A stretch of DNA of 13,072 nucleotides from Paracoccaceae bacterium (lineage in GTDB: Bacteria > Pseudomonadota > Alphaproteobacteria > Rhodobacterales > Rhodobacteraceae). The notes below the pieces were generated by a model, which made no database searches, was not told the origin of the DNA, and worked only from the letters and a program-made list of their open reading frames with translations. Made by a program: the position numbers and the translations under genes. This document shows positions 5,546 to 11,998 of this stretch, piece by piece. The stretch's first letter is position 1, and every line of letters starts with the position of its first letter. The stretch spans positions 1-13,072 of the forward strand of contig JABSSB010000162.1 of the NCBI GenBank assembly GCA_013214715.1, in the 5' to 3' direction.

Positions 5546-6645
5546 CCGACGTGGAAGAGCGTGGAAAACAGCTTGGGATCCAGGCTGACGGCGTCGAAAG
5601 TGTCGCCTTCGACCAGAACGCTGACCGCATCATGACTGTGCAGGCTTTCCTGATGGCTGGCCACAACGCGGAAATCACCGATTCGGTGATCACCTTGCAG
5701 TTCCCGGCAGAACAGCCGAGCGGCGTCTTCAACAAAAATCGGGTTGGCGGCGTTGAGCTCGGCAAAGGCCTGCTCGTCTTCGCGCTTGACCATAACTTGT
5801 GTCTCCGTTGGCACGGCGCGGCGGCAAGCATCGATCAGGTCCTCGAACCACAGGCATTGCGCACCCGGCTCCAATGCGACCGAAACCCGCGCGACCGAGC
5901 GCTGTGAATGCGGCGTGGCCAGTTGACCCCGTGTGGCGCGGGCATGTTCGCTGAGCTCCAGCGAGCAGGGGCAGGTCGATGAATAGACATAGTCCAGATG
6001 CATGATCCGCGTGCGGACGCCGTTACGTTCGACCAGTTCCAAGGCAATATCGTAATACTGATACCCCGCAAGGCCCGAGCGCAGACTGTCCACCTTCACC
6101 GGGAAGGAAAAGCGCATCTGGATACGGGCATCAAAGCTCTCGAGATCGGTTTTGTAATCATCCAGTGCGGCTTCGATCACTTCAAAGCTGAAGGTGCGTT
6201 CGGCATGTTTGTAGAAGCTGCGCATGATGCGGGACATGTTGATGCCCTTCTTGTCCGCCTCAAGGCTCACCGTGCCGGTGACCGAGCTTTCGAGCGTGAC
6301 ATCGCCATTGTCGCGACTGTGAAAGCGCACTGGCAGGCGGAAATTTGAAATTCCGACATGCTGGATCGGCTCATTCGCGCCGCGGATCAGGCTCGACGGA
6401 CCGTTTTGCAGATCAGGCAAACCGGCCTTGTAATCGGCGTCGACTGTGAAGGCGTCGGGATAGACGCGGCGAAAATCGGGGTAGCTGTCGACAGGGCGAC
6501 CGGGCAAGAGGCGCGAGATGGCGGGGTCAAGCTCGGATATTTCGGTCTCGGACGCCGTTTTCGCCCAGTTGCGCAGCACGTCCAGTGCAGCCGCGGCTTC
6601 GTCACGATCAGGCGAGTCGTCCAAGGACGTATAGTGAATGTTCAT
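5542..6645 (-). CDS. folE2: GTP cyclohydrolase FolE2 (type IB)
   Basis: A 367-residue enzyme that converts GTP to 7,8-dihydroneopterin triphosphate, the first step of tetrahydrofolate synthesis, in the cytosol. Family features include GINMSR (134-139), the metal/active-site stretch SSTCPCSLELSEH (222-234), where Cys225 is the likely metal ligand, PHSQRS (245-250) and FVEDAARLF (304-312). This is the COG1469 type, unrelated in sequence to FolE1 and able to use metals other than zinc. It is longer than the compact members (about 260-300 residues), the extra length being N-terminal. The start is ATG 6645 with GGGGGA 4 nt upstream; an earlier in-frame start at 6693 overlaps the promoter and is not used. 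metZ lies upstream on the same strand with a 165-nt gap holding a separate promoter. No Zur-type palindrome was seen in that gap. Confidence 0.93.
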   Translation of the reverse strand: MNIHYTSLDDSPDRDEAAAALDVLRNWAKTASETEISELDPAISRLLPGRPVDSYPDFRRVYPDAFTVDADYKAGLPDLQNGPSSLIRGANEPIQHVGISNFRLPVRFHSRDNGDVTLESSVTGTVSLEADKKGINMSRIMRSFYKHAERTFSFEVIEAALDDYKTDLESFDARIQMRFSFPVKVDSLRSGLAGYQYYDIALELVERNGVRTRIMHLDYVYSSTCPCSLELSEHARATRGQLATPHSQRSVARVSVALEPGAQCLWFEDLIDACRRAVPTETQVMVKREDEQAFAELNAANPIFVEDAARLFCRELQGDHRIGDFRVVASHQESLHSHDAVSVLVEGDTFDAVSLDPKLFSTLFHVG

Positions 6646-6671
6646 GCAATCCCCCAAGGTGCAGCCCGCCA

Positions 6672-6700
6672 ATGATAGGCTGTTCCGCTCCATCTGCCAA
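6672..6700 (-). promoter_or_regulatory. sigma70-type promoter of folE2
   Basis: On the minus strand a -35 TTGGCA (6700-6695) and a -10 TATCAT (6677-6672) are separated by exactly 17 bp; each matches the consensus at five of six positions. The predicted transcript start is about 20 nt before the folE2 ATG. This implies folE2 is not dependent on the SAM-controlled metZ transcript. Confidence 0.65.
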
Positions 6701-6810
6701 TCTTGCTCACTATACGTTTACAGGGAAGGATCGGATCACAGGAAACGACCGAAAACCGTGTCTGCCAGACATTCTGTTGACCTTTTACGTGGGGCGGAGT
6801 TTGGCGCAGT

Positions 6811-7995
6811 TTAGCCTTGCGCTGCGGCCAATCCCATGCGGAGATCCGCCAAAAGGTCCACCGGATCTTCGAGCCCCACCGACAACCGCACCAAGCCCGG
6901 CGTGATGCCCAGCTTGGCTTTGATGGCATCGTCCAGCCGCTGATGCGTGGTCGTGGCCGGATGCGTGGCGATGGATTTGGCATCGCCCAGATTGTTCGAG
7001 ATTTTCACGATCTCCAGCGCATTCAGGAACCGGAAGGCCGCGTCTTGCCCGCCCGCGATTTCAAGCGCCAGCACTGTGCCACCTTTGCCCATCTGGCGCT
7101 GCACCAGATCATGCTGCGGATGATCCGCGAGCCCCGGATACCGCGTGATCACCCGATTATCCTCGGCCAGCCCTTGGGCAATGGCCAGCGCGCTGTCAGC
7201 CTGTGCGTTCACACGTAAATCAAGTGTTTCCAGCCCTTTGAGCATCACCCAGGCGTTAAACGGGCTCATCGAGCCGCCTGTATGTTTCATGTAAGGCTCA
7301 ACCACCTTGCGCACGAAATGCTGCGTGCCGCAGATCACCCCGCCCAGCGCTCGGCCCTGCCCGTCGATATGTTTGGTGGCCGAATAGATCACCACATCCG
7401 CGCCCTGCGCGATCGCGTCGGAAAAGGCCGGAGTGGCAAAGACATTGTCCACCAAAACCGTCGCCCCCGCCGCATGGGCCAGATCGGACACGGCAGCGAT
7501 ATCAATCACTTCCAGCGTCGGATTGGAGACCGATTCGAAGAATACCGCCTTGGTGTCCGGTCGGATCGCGGCGCGCCATTGCTCCAGATCGGTGCCATCG
7601 ACAAACGTGACCTCGACGCCATAGCGGGTCAGCACCTCTTCGAGCACATAAAGGCAAGAGCCAAACAAGGCCCGTGCCGACACCACGTGATCACCTGCGC
7701 GCAGCATCGCCATCAACGCGCCCGACACCGCCGCCATGCCCGAGGCCGTAGCAAAAGCATCTTCGGCCCCTTCGATCTGGGCCACGCGGTCTTCGAACAT
7801 GCGCACGGTCGGGTTGCCGTAGCGGGCATAAATGAACTCATCCTCGCCCGCCTGAATGAACCGCGCCTCGGCCGACTCGGCACTGTCATAAGCAAAGCCC
7901 TGGGTGAGAAATATCGCCTCGCTCAACTCGCCATATTGCGAGCGACGCGCACCGCCATGCACGGCGCGGGTGCGTTTGCTGAAAGGTCTGGTCAT
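6811..7995 (-). CDS. metZ: O-succinylhomoserine sulfhydrylase MetZ
   Basis: A 394-residue PLP enzyme of the Cys/Met metabolism family (cystathionine gamma-synthase fold). It makes homocysteine from O-succinylhomoserine and sulfide in methionine synthesis. Visible features are IYARYGNPT (55-63), ATASGMAAV (82-90), ESVSNPT (154-160), the cofactor Asp in LVDNVFATP (181-189), and the PLP lysine Lys208 in YSATKHIDGQGR. SNNLGDAKS and SVGLEDP near the C-terminus are also typical. Length is normal. The start is ATG 7995 with AGGAGA about 6 nt upstream; the open frame continues to 8091, but that extension runs through a terminator and into a riboswitch aptamer. MetZ is favoured over an O-acetylhomoserine enzyme because of the compact length and the SAM-II leader, but acyl preference cannot be proven by eye. 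Confidence 0.93.
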   Translation of the reverse strand: MTRPFSKRTRAVHGGARRSQYGELSEAIFLTQGFAYDSAESAEARFIQAGEDEFIYARYGNPTVRMFEDRVAQIEGAEDAFATASGMAAVSGALMAMLRAGDHVVSARALFGSCLYVLEEVLTRYGVEVTFVDGTDLEQWRAAIRPDTKAVFFESVSNPTLEVIDIAAVSDLAHAAGATVLVDNVFATPAFSDAIAQGADVVIYSATKHIDGQGRALGGVICGTQHFVRKVVEPYMKHTGGSMSPFNAWVMLKGLETLDLRVNAQADSALAIAQGLAEDNRVITRYPGLADHPQHDLVQRQMGKGGTVLALEIAGGQDAAFRFLNALEIVKISNNLGDAKSIATHPATTTHQRLDDAIKAKLGITPGLVRLSVGLEDPVDLLADLRMGLAAAQG

Positions 7996-8008
7996 GATCG
8001 GTCTCCTG

Positions 8009-8025
8009 CCGCCTCTTACGGGCGG
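8009..8025 (-). other. small hairpin before metZ ribosome binding site
   Basis: CCGCC and GGCGG form a 5-bp stem with a 7-nt loop, placed between the intrinsic terminator and the metZ Shine-Dalgarno (AGGAGA). It could protect the 5' side of the ribosome binding site or mildly affect initiation. This is a structural observation only. Confidence 0.35.
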
Positions 8026-8031
8026 TCGCAC

Positions 8032-8069
8032 AAAAAAGCCCCCGACGCGGTCAAGCGAAAGGGGACTTT
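8032..8069 (-). terminator. intrinsic terminator in metZ leader
   Basis: On the minus strand AAAGTCCCC (8069-8061) pairs with GGGGGCTTT (8043-8035), a 9-bp stem with one G-U pair and a 17-nt loop, followed by six T residues (8037-8032). It lies 7 nt after the SAM-II aptamer and 37 nt before the metZ start, the arrangement of a transcription-attenuation expression platform. Confidence 0.88.
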
Positions 8070-8075
8070 CTCCTG

Positions 8076-8128
8076 ACCTCTTTAGCGGCATGTTTTACGT
8101 GGCCCGCAATCCGGTAACAAATCGCCAC
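8076..8128 (-). ncRNA. SAM-II riboswitch aptamer
   Basis: Minus-strand RNA from 8128 shows the whole SAM-II pattern: P1 5' arm GUGGC, then GAUUUGUUACCGGAUUGC, P1 3' arm GCCAC, then GUAAAAC AUGCCGCUAAAGAGG. The conserved UUGC segment, the purine-rich GCUAAA-AGG tail that forms the pseudoknot, and the 53-nt size agree with the known class, which controls methionine-pathway genes in alphaproteobacteria. S-adenosylmethionine binding should favour the terminator just downstream and lower metZ expression. Confidence 0.9.
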
Positions 8129-8141
8129 AATATCTTAGCGC

Positions 8142-8170
8142 GTCATAATCGCGTGACCCGACAGGGTCAA
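8142..8170 (-). promoter_or_regulatory. promoter of the SAM-II/metZ leader
   Basis: On the minus strand a -35 TTGACC (8170-8165) and a -10 TATGAC (8147-8142) are 17 bp apart. The predicted start, around 8135, is just before the first base of the aptamer P1 stem, as expected for a short SAM-II leader. A palindrome overlaps the -35 (separate entry). Confidence 0.65.
8154..8169. promoter_or_regulatory. palindrome over the metZ -35 box
   Basis: TGACCC-GACA-GGGTCA is a perfect 6-bp inverted repeat with a 4-nt spacer. It covers most of the -35 element of the metZ leader promoter. It could be a repressor operator giving a second layer of control above the riboswitch. It lacks a T-run and so is not a good terminator for the upstream gene. 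Confidence 0.4.
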
Positions 8171-8190
8171 GCCGCGCCATGCGGGCGGCC

Positions 8191-8204
8191 GGCCAAATTT
8201 GGCC
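8191..8204. repeat. 14-bp perfect palindrome
   Basis: GGCCAAATTTGGCC is a perfect palindrome 15 bp downstream of the 69-residue gene and upstream of the metZ promoter. As RNA it has no adequate loop and no following T-run, so a protein-binding site or chance is more likely than a terminator. Confidence 0.4.
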
Positions 8205-8218
8205 AAGCGCCCCGCCTC

Positions 8219-8428
8219 TCAGTAGAACAATGTCGACGGGCGCGCCTTGTCTGTCGCAGGCTTGGTGGTCGGCACGGTATCATCCCCGAGATCTTCGACC
8301 ATATGATCCAGCACGCGCGACAGATATCGCAGAGCCGTCTTGGCGTCGCGGTCGCGGGCCTTTCGGATCAGACTGTCCAGCGATCCGTTCATTTCAGCCA
8401 GGCGCACAGCAATGTCATGATTGGTCAT
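8219..8428 (-). CDS. 69-residue hypothetical protein
   Basis: A small soluble protein, acidic to neutral, predicted mostly helical over residues 1-50 (MTNHDIAVRLAEMNGSLDSL, then RKARDRDAKTALRYLSRVLD), with a disordered Thr/Lys/Pro-rich C-terminus ending in TLFY. There is no signal peptide or membrane segment. I recognise no family. The ATG at 8428 has a weak AGAG about 8 nt upstream. It stands alone between the metZ leader and a divergent hydrolase gene, with a candidate promoter at 8515-8543 and an inverted repeat in its leader. Codon use and helical heptad-like pattern make it more likely real than chance; function unknown. Confidence 0.6.
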   Translation of the reverse strand: MTNHDIAVRLAEMNGSLDSLIRKARDRDAKTALRYLSRVLDHMVEDLGDDTVPTTKPATDKARPSTLFY

Positions 8429-8460
8429 ATCAAGCTCTTAATGGTTAGACACCGGCGCGA

Positions 8461-8476
8461 CTGTTCCCCCGAACAG
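8461..8476. promoter_or_regulatory. inverted repeat in the divergent intergenic region
   Basis: CTGTTC-CCCC-GAACAG is a perfect 6-bp inverted repeat 33 bp upstream of the 69-residue gene. If the candidate promoter at 8515-8543 is used, it falls in the 5' leader, as a stable hairpin or an operator. It resembles a gammaproteobacterial CTGT-N8-ACAG LexA site, but alphaproteobacterial LexA uses a different GTTC-N7-GTTC pattern. Confidence 0.4.
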
Positions 8477-8514
8477 GCGGGCCGACCTGCGCGATGAGCC
8501 CGCGCTGTGACTAC

Positions 8515-8543
8515 AAAATAGACAATACAACATTTTTGTCGAA
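8515..8543 (-). promoter_or_regulatory. weak candidate promoter for the 69-aa gene
   Basis: On the minus strand TTCGAC (8543-8538) and TATTTT (8520-8515) are 17 bp apart in a locally AT-rich stretch. Each matches the sigma70 consensus at four of six positions. It is the best placed candidate in the gap but is weak. Confidence 0.3.
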
Positions 8544-8679
8544 TCCTCCGGGAAACAAATTGTTGCGAGATTCGCATAATCGGACCTGTGATATGGCTGT
8601 CACCGCCCTGTGATAACCGCGTCATCTGGGTGATGCAGGTCCGCGCCCAGCTAAATCTGGTAGATCGCGGGGCAAGCCA

Positions 8680-9615
8680 ATGCCAAGCATCCAGATCAAC
8701 GCAGAAGGGAGCGTGCCGCGCCCGCATCGCGGAAAGCGCGATCTTGCGGTGCGGTTGGCCCGAATCGCTCCGGACAAGGGTTCGGTCATCGTGATGATCC
8801 ACGGCTATAAATATTTGCCGCATCACCCCCTGCATTGTCCCCATCGCGGCATGATGTCCCGCGACACACGGATGCCAGCCTCCCACACACCCAGCTGGCC
8901 CCATGGGCTTGGATTTGAAGGTGGTCATGCGGATAAGGGTCTGGCCGTGACCTTTGGCTGGTCGGCCCGTGGCGCTCTGTGGGCAGCGCAGCGGCGCGCA
9001 GTGGAGGCCGGACAGGCCCTGGCGCAGGTCCTCGCGCCGCTGCACGCCTTGCGTCCTGACCAGCCGATCCATGTCATTGGACATTCGATGGGCACCGAAG
9101 TGGCGCTGGAAACTCTGCATCATTTGCCGCCGGGGGTACTCTCGCGCATTCTGGCGCTGTCGGGGGTCTGTTACGGCGCAAGGGCATATTCCGCGCTGGC
9201 CACGCCATCGGGTCGCGCGGCGGAGTTCTTCAACATCACAAGCCGCCAAAACGATCTGTTCGATGTGATGTTTGAATGGCTCATGACCGCGCCAAAGCCG
9301 GGCGACCGCGCCAGTGGTCAGGACATGTCCGCCCCCAATGCGCTGACGATCGAGTTGGATTGCCACGACATGCTGTTCCGGCTTGGGACGCTAGGGCTCA
9401 CCGTCGCATCGTCCGCACGGCGGGTCTGCCATTGGATCAGCTATACAAGGTCGGGCGTGATGCGGATGCACAAGGCACTTCTGCGCGCGCCCGAAATCTG
9501 CTCACTGCCTCGCCGGTGCGCGGCTTTGCATAAAGAGCCCACACCGCGCTTTGCCCGGCTGCTCGCACGACCCTCGCGCGCGCAGCCCTTGCCTTTCGGC
9601 ACGCGGAGCACATGA
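8680..9615 (+). CDS. alpha/beta hydrolase
   Basis: A 311-residue cytosolic hydrolase. Residues 36-42 (VIVMIHG) are the first core strand and the oxyanion-loop HG; GHSMG (134-138) is the nucleophile elbow with Ser136 as catalytic serine. Later NDLFDVMFEW (191-200) may hold the catalytic Asp; the His is not certain (His251 or His264 are candidates). A His/Pro-rich insertion (about 44-78) follows the first strand. The type is a serine esterase/lipase-like enzyme; no substrate can be given. The C-terminal 40 residues are Arg/Pro-rich and look disordered. The start is ATG 8680 with GGGG about 8 nt upstream. It ends 24 bp before the glutathione transferase gene, so the two probably form an operon. 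A 313-residue open frame on the other strand is its antisense shadow. Confidence 0.82.
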   Translation: MPSIQINAEGSVPRPHRGKRDLAVRLARIAPDKGSVIVMIHGYKYLPHHPLHCPHRGMMSRDTRMPASHTPSWPHGLGFEGGHADKGLAVTFGWSARGALWAAQRRAVEAGQALAQVLAPLHALRPDQPIHVIGHSMGTEVALETLHHLPPGVLSRILALSGVCYGARAYSALATPSGRAAEFFNITSRQNDLFDVMFEWLMTAPKPGDRASGQDMSAPNALTIELDCHDMLFRLGTLGLTVASSARRVCHWISYTRSGVMRMHKALLRAPEICSLPRRCAALHKEPTPRFARLLARPSRAQPLPFGTRST

Positions 9616-9639
9616 TCGCCTGAGCAGAGGGAGCGCAGC

Positions 9640-10347
9640 ATGGCATCACCAATTGATTTGTATTTCTGGCCTACGCCGAATGGGTGGAAAGCTTCCATCG
9701 CGCTGGAGGAGATGGGGCTGCCTTATGAGACCCATCTGATCAATATTGGCGCGGGCGACCAGTTCGCGCCCGAGTTTCTCAAGATCGCGCCGAACAATCG
9801 GATGCCCGCCATTATGGACCCGGACGGACCGGGTGGCGTGCCGGTCTCGGTCTTTGAAAGCGGAGCCATCCTGCAATATCTGGCGCGCAAGACCGGGCAA
9901 TTCTATGGCCAGAGCGCGCGGAACCGCATCGCGGTCGAGGAATGGCTGATGTGGCAGATGGGCGGCGTGGGGCCGATGGCCGGCCAGGCCCATCATTTCA
10001 TCAAATATGCACCCAATATGGATCCGCCACAGGACATTCCCTATGCCAAGGGACGGTACAGGGCCGAGGTCGGACGGCTATACGGCGTGCTGGACCGACG
10101 GCTGGCCGAAAACGAATATGTGGCGGGCGATTTCTTCTCTATCGCTGATATGGCGATCTGGCCCTGGGCAAGCCTTTGGGAAGGGCAGGAACAGAGCCTT
10201 GAGGACAAACCGAACCTGGCGCGCTGGCTCGATCTGGTCTCGTCCCGCCCAGGCGTTCAGGCGGGCCGCGCGCTGCATGCTGAATTGCGCGGCGATCACC
10301 TGAAACGGGACAAGTCGGCTCAGAATCTCCTGTTCAGAAGTAAATGA
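9640..10347 (+). CDS. Nu-class glutathione S-transferase, YfcG/YghU-like
   Basis: A 235-residue soluble enzyme. The N-terminal thioredoxin-fold domain has IDLYFWPTPNGWKASIALEE (5-24), close to E. coli YfcG, with the TPN segment that binds glutathione thiols in place of a catalytic Tyr/Ser/Cys. QFAPEFLKIAPNNRMPAI and ESGAILQYLARKTG follow. The helical C-terminal domain has WLMWQMGGVGPMAGQ and HHF, then FSIADMAIWPW. Known Nu-class members act as glutathione-dependent disulfide-bond reductases and peroxidases; that role is inferred here by similarity. The start is ATG 9640 with GGGAG about 7 nt upstream. It follows the hydrolase by 24 bp and converges on ispZ. Confidence 0.92.
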   Translation: MASPIDLYFWPTPNGWKASIALEEMGLPYETHLINIGAGDQFAPEFLKIAPNNRMPAIMDPDGPGGVPVSVFESGAILQYLARKTGQFYGQSARNRIAVEEWLMWQMGGVGPMAGQAHHFIKYAPNMDPPQDIPYAKGRYRAEVGRLYGVLDRRLAENEYVAGDFFSIADMAIWPWASLWEGQEQSLEDKPNLARWLDLVSSRPGVQAGRALHAELRGDHLKRDKSAQNLLFRSK

Positions 10348-10360
10348 GCCGGTTCGGGGC

Positions 10361-10378
10361 GGCGGGGAGATCCCCGCC
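10361..10378. terminator. hairpin between convergent genes
   Basis: GGCGGGG-AGAT-CCCCGCC is a perfect 7-bp GC stem with a tetraloop, lying between the transferase stop (10347) and the ispZ stop (10379). Neither strand has a real U-tract (TT on the plus side), so it is a probable but weak bidirectional terminator or 3'-end stabiliser. Confidence 0.5.
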
Positions 10379-10996
10379 TTACTCCTGCGTCTCGGGCGGT
10401 TCGATCAGATAGGGCTGCAGCGCCATGATCTGCCACCAGAGGAACCCGGTCAGCGCGATTGGGAAGCCAAAGGTTTCAATCTTGACCCAGGCATCCGTGG
10501 ACATGGTGCGCCAGACAAATTCATTGCCCGCGGCCAATACCAGGAACGCCCAAAAGAGCCGCCGTGTCAGGATCATCCAGCCTTCATCCTTCATCGGCAA
10601 AAGCTCGCCCAGAACCCAGGCAAGATATGACCGCCCCCGCATCAGACCAATGCCCAGAAGGGCCGAGAAGGTGGCATAGACGATGGTGGTTTTCATTTTG
10701 AAGAACCGCTCGTCATTGAACCAGGCGGTGAGACCACCGAAGAAGATCACCATGAAGGCGGTGAACACCTGAATGCGGCTGACCTTGCCCGTCAGCTTGA
10801 TCAGCACTGCCATCGCGGCCAGCAGGATCGGGATAAAGACCAGTGTCGCCACGATAAATCCGGAATACTCGCGCCCGGCAATGGTGAACACATCCTCGCG
10901 GATCCACATATAGATGCCGAAAAAGGCCAGAGTCGGCCCCAGTTCGAGCGTCTGGCGCACTGCGCCGTTGATCGGTTTTCCGTCTGTCTCGGCCAC
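10379..10996 (-). CDS. ispZ: septation protein A (IspZ/YciB family)
   Basis: A 205-residue inner-membrane protein with about five to six hydrophobic helices. Features of the family are ELGPTLAFFGIYM near the N-terminus, KMKTTIVYATFSALLGIGL (about 100-118, the K-PT-IY-type motif), and W-LTRR-WAFF-like WMILTRRLFWAFLVLAAGNEFVWR (about 140-163). The family is linked to cell-envelope formation and septation, mainly from Shigella and E. coli YciB work. The start is GTG 10996, fixed by AGGAGG 6 nt upstream. It lies 20 nt after the EamA transporter gene and is probably the last gene of an ftsY-led unit. Confidence 0.92.
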   Translation of the reverse strand: MAETDGKPINGAVRQTLELGPTLAFFGIYMWIREDVFTIAGREYSGFIVATLVFIPILLAAMAVLIKLTGKVSRIQVFTAFMVIFFGGLTAWFNDERFFKMKTTIVYATFSALLGIGLMRGRSYLAWVLGELLPMKDEGWMILTRRLFWAFLVLAAGNEFVWRTMSTDAWVKIETFGFPIALTGFLWWQIMALQPYLIEPPETQE

Positions 10997-11016
10997 CCCG
11001 GACCTCCTGCTTTGCC

Positions 11017-11922
11017 TCAGCGCCCTATTTCCACGATCACGGCGCCCAGTGCAATCAGCGTCATCAGCGCAATACGACGCGGGCCGACGGTTTCTTTCAG
11101 AAACAGCCAGCCGATAATGGCAGCGAAGACGGTTGATGTCTCACGCAGCACCGCCGCCTCGCCCACACTGTCGAGCCGCGTGGCCATCATGACCGACCCA
11201 AAGCTGAGAAGGGCGACAAAGCCGCCTGCCACCCCCCGCAGCATCAGGGGGCCGGGCGCCGGGCGGTCCGCGCCCATGCACCGCCAGCGTAGATAGGCAT
11301 AAGGCGGCATCGCCAGCGCATCGATTACGAAAAACCATGCCAAAAAGGTGAACGGGTTGGCCGTAGCGCGGATGCCATAGGCATCAAAGGTCGTATAAAG
11401 CGCCACGAACAGCCCTGTCACCATCGCCAGCACCAAGGCGGGTTTCAACGTCTCGCGCCCGGTATCAAGAAAGACCATGTTATAGGCGGCCAGCCCGAAT
11501 ATGCCCACCAGCAGCACCGCCACGCCGCCCCATTGCACGGGCGAAAAGGTCTCTCCGAAGAACAGATAGGCGCCGATCACCGTAAAGAGCGGCCCCATGC
11601 CGCGCACCACGGGGTAGACCACGGTGAAGGCCCCGCGCGTATAGGCCATGCCCTGCAGGATCTTGTAGATCAGGTGGATCACAAAAGCGCCCGCAAAGAT
11701 CAGCCACATATGCGGCTCGGGCCAAGGCACGACAAACAGCGCAAAAGGCAGCGCCATAAGTCCATAGGCGGCGTCAATCGCCCCGCGTGACAGCCAGGGA
11801 TCGTGGCGGCCTTTTTGCAGAGCGCCGAAGACGGCGTGTAAAAAGGCCGCCAGCAAGGCCAGTGCCATAGCCACGTGATGGCCCGTCTCTGTGCCTTCGA
11901 TACTGATGAGCCAGTCGGTCAT
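11017..11922 (-). CDS. EamA/DMT-family transporter
   Basis: A 301-residue membrane protein with about ten hydrophobic helices in two EamA repeats. The first repeat ends with AYLFFGETFSPVQWGGVAVL (about 117-136). The second ends with AAIIGWLFLKETVGPRRIAL (about 268-287). The GE/KE-T patterns near the end of each half are typical of drug/metabolite exporters. Substrate is unknown; metabolite or amino-acid efflux is the family norm. The ATG at 11922 has no clear Shine-Dalgarno, and Met19 (11868), just before the first helix, is an alternative start. It lies 76 nt downstream of ftsY and 20 nt upstream of ispZ. Confidence 0.88.
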   Translation of the reverse strand: MTDWLISIEGTETGHHVAMALALLAAFLHAVFGALQKGRHDPWLSRGAIDAAYGLMALPFALFVVPWPEPHMWLIFAGAFVIHLIYKILQGMAYTRGAFTVVYPVVRGMGPLFTVIGAYLFFGETFSPVQWGGVAVLLVGIFGLAAYNMVFLDTGRETLKPALVLAMVTGLFVALYTTFDAYGIRATANPFTFLAWFFVIDALAMPPYAYLRWRCMGADRPAPGPLMLRGVAGGFVALLSFGSVMMATRLDSVGEAAVLRETSTVFAAIIGWLFLKETVGPRRIALMTLIALGAVIVEIGR

Positions 11923-11975
11923 CCACGCGGTTCGGGGGCGCTGCTCTGGCGCCCTGCGGGTGCCCCCACGGGGTA

Positions 11976-11991
11976 TTCTTCACGAGAAGAA
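11976..11991. other. small hairpin between ftsY and the transporter gene
   Basis: TTCTTC-ACGA-GAAGAA is a perfect 6-bp inverted repeat in the 76-nt gap, 8 bp after the ftsY stop. It is followed on the minus strand by TACCCC, so there is no U-tract. It may be a processing or stability element within the operon rather than a terminator. Confidence 0.35.
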
Positions 11992-11998
11992 AGATGCA

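Larger units (their letters stand above)
8429..8679. other. divergent intergenic region
   Basis: This 251-bp gap separates the minus-strand 69-residue gene from the plus-strand hydrolase. It has an AT-rich core (about 8511-8580), the inverted repeat at 8461-8476 and the candidate minus-strand promoter. For the hydrolase only a CATAAT (8575-8580) stands out as a -10, without a good -35. Short open frames here show no coding character. Confidence 0.5.

Noticed and set aside
6646..6671. Zur-binding site controlling folE2
   Set aside because: FolE2 is zinc-regulated in some bacteria, but no AT-rich Zur-type palindrome is present between metZ and folE2.
7996..8091. N-terminal extension of metZ to an ATG at 8091
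   Set aside because: The extension would be encoded by the intrinsic terminator and part of the SAM-II aptamer. The ATG at 7995 has a good Shine-Dalgarno and gives a family-typical N-terminus.
8461..8476. LexA (SOS) box
   Set aside because: CTGT-N8-ACAG fits the gammaproteobacterial consensus, but alphaproteobacterial LexA recognises GTTC-N7-GTTC, and the neighbouring gene shows no link to DNA repair.
8425..9366. 313-residue open frame on the minus strand
   Set aside because: It is antisense to the alpha/beta hydrolase, which has a clear GHSMG motif. The antisense product shows no recognisable domain and overlaps the 69-residue gene start.
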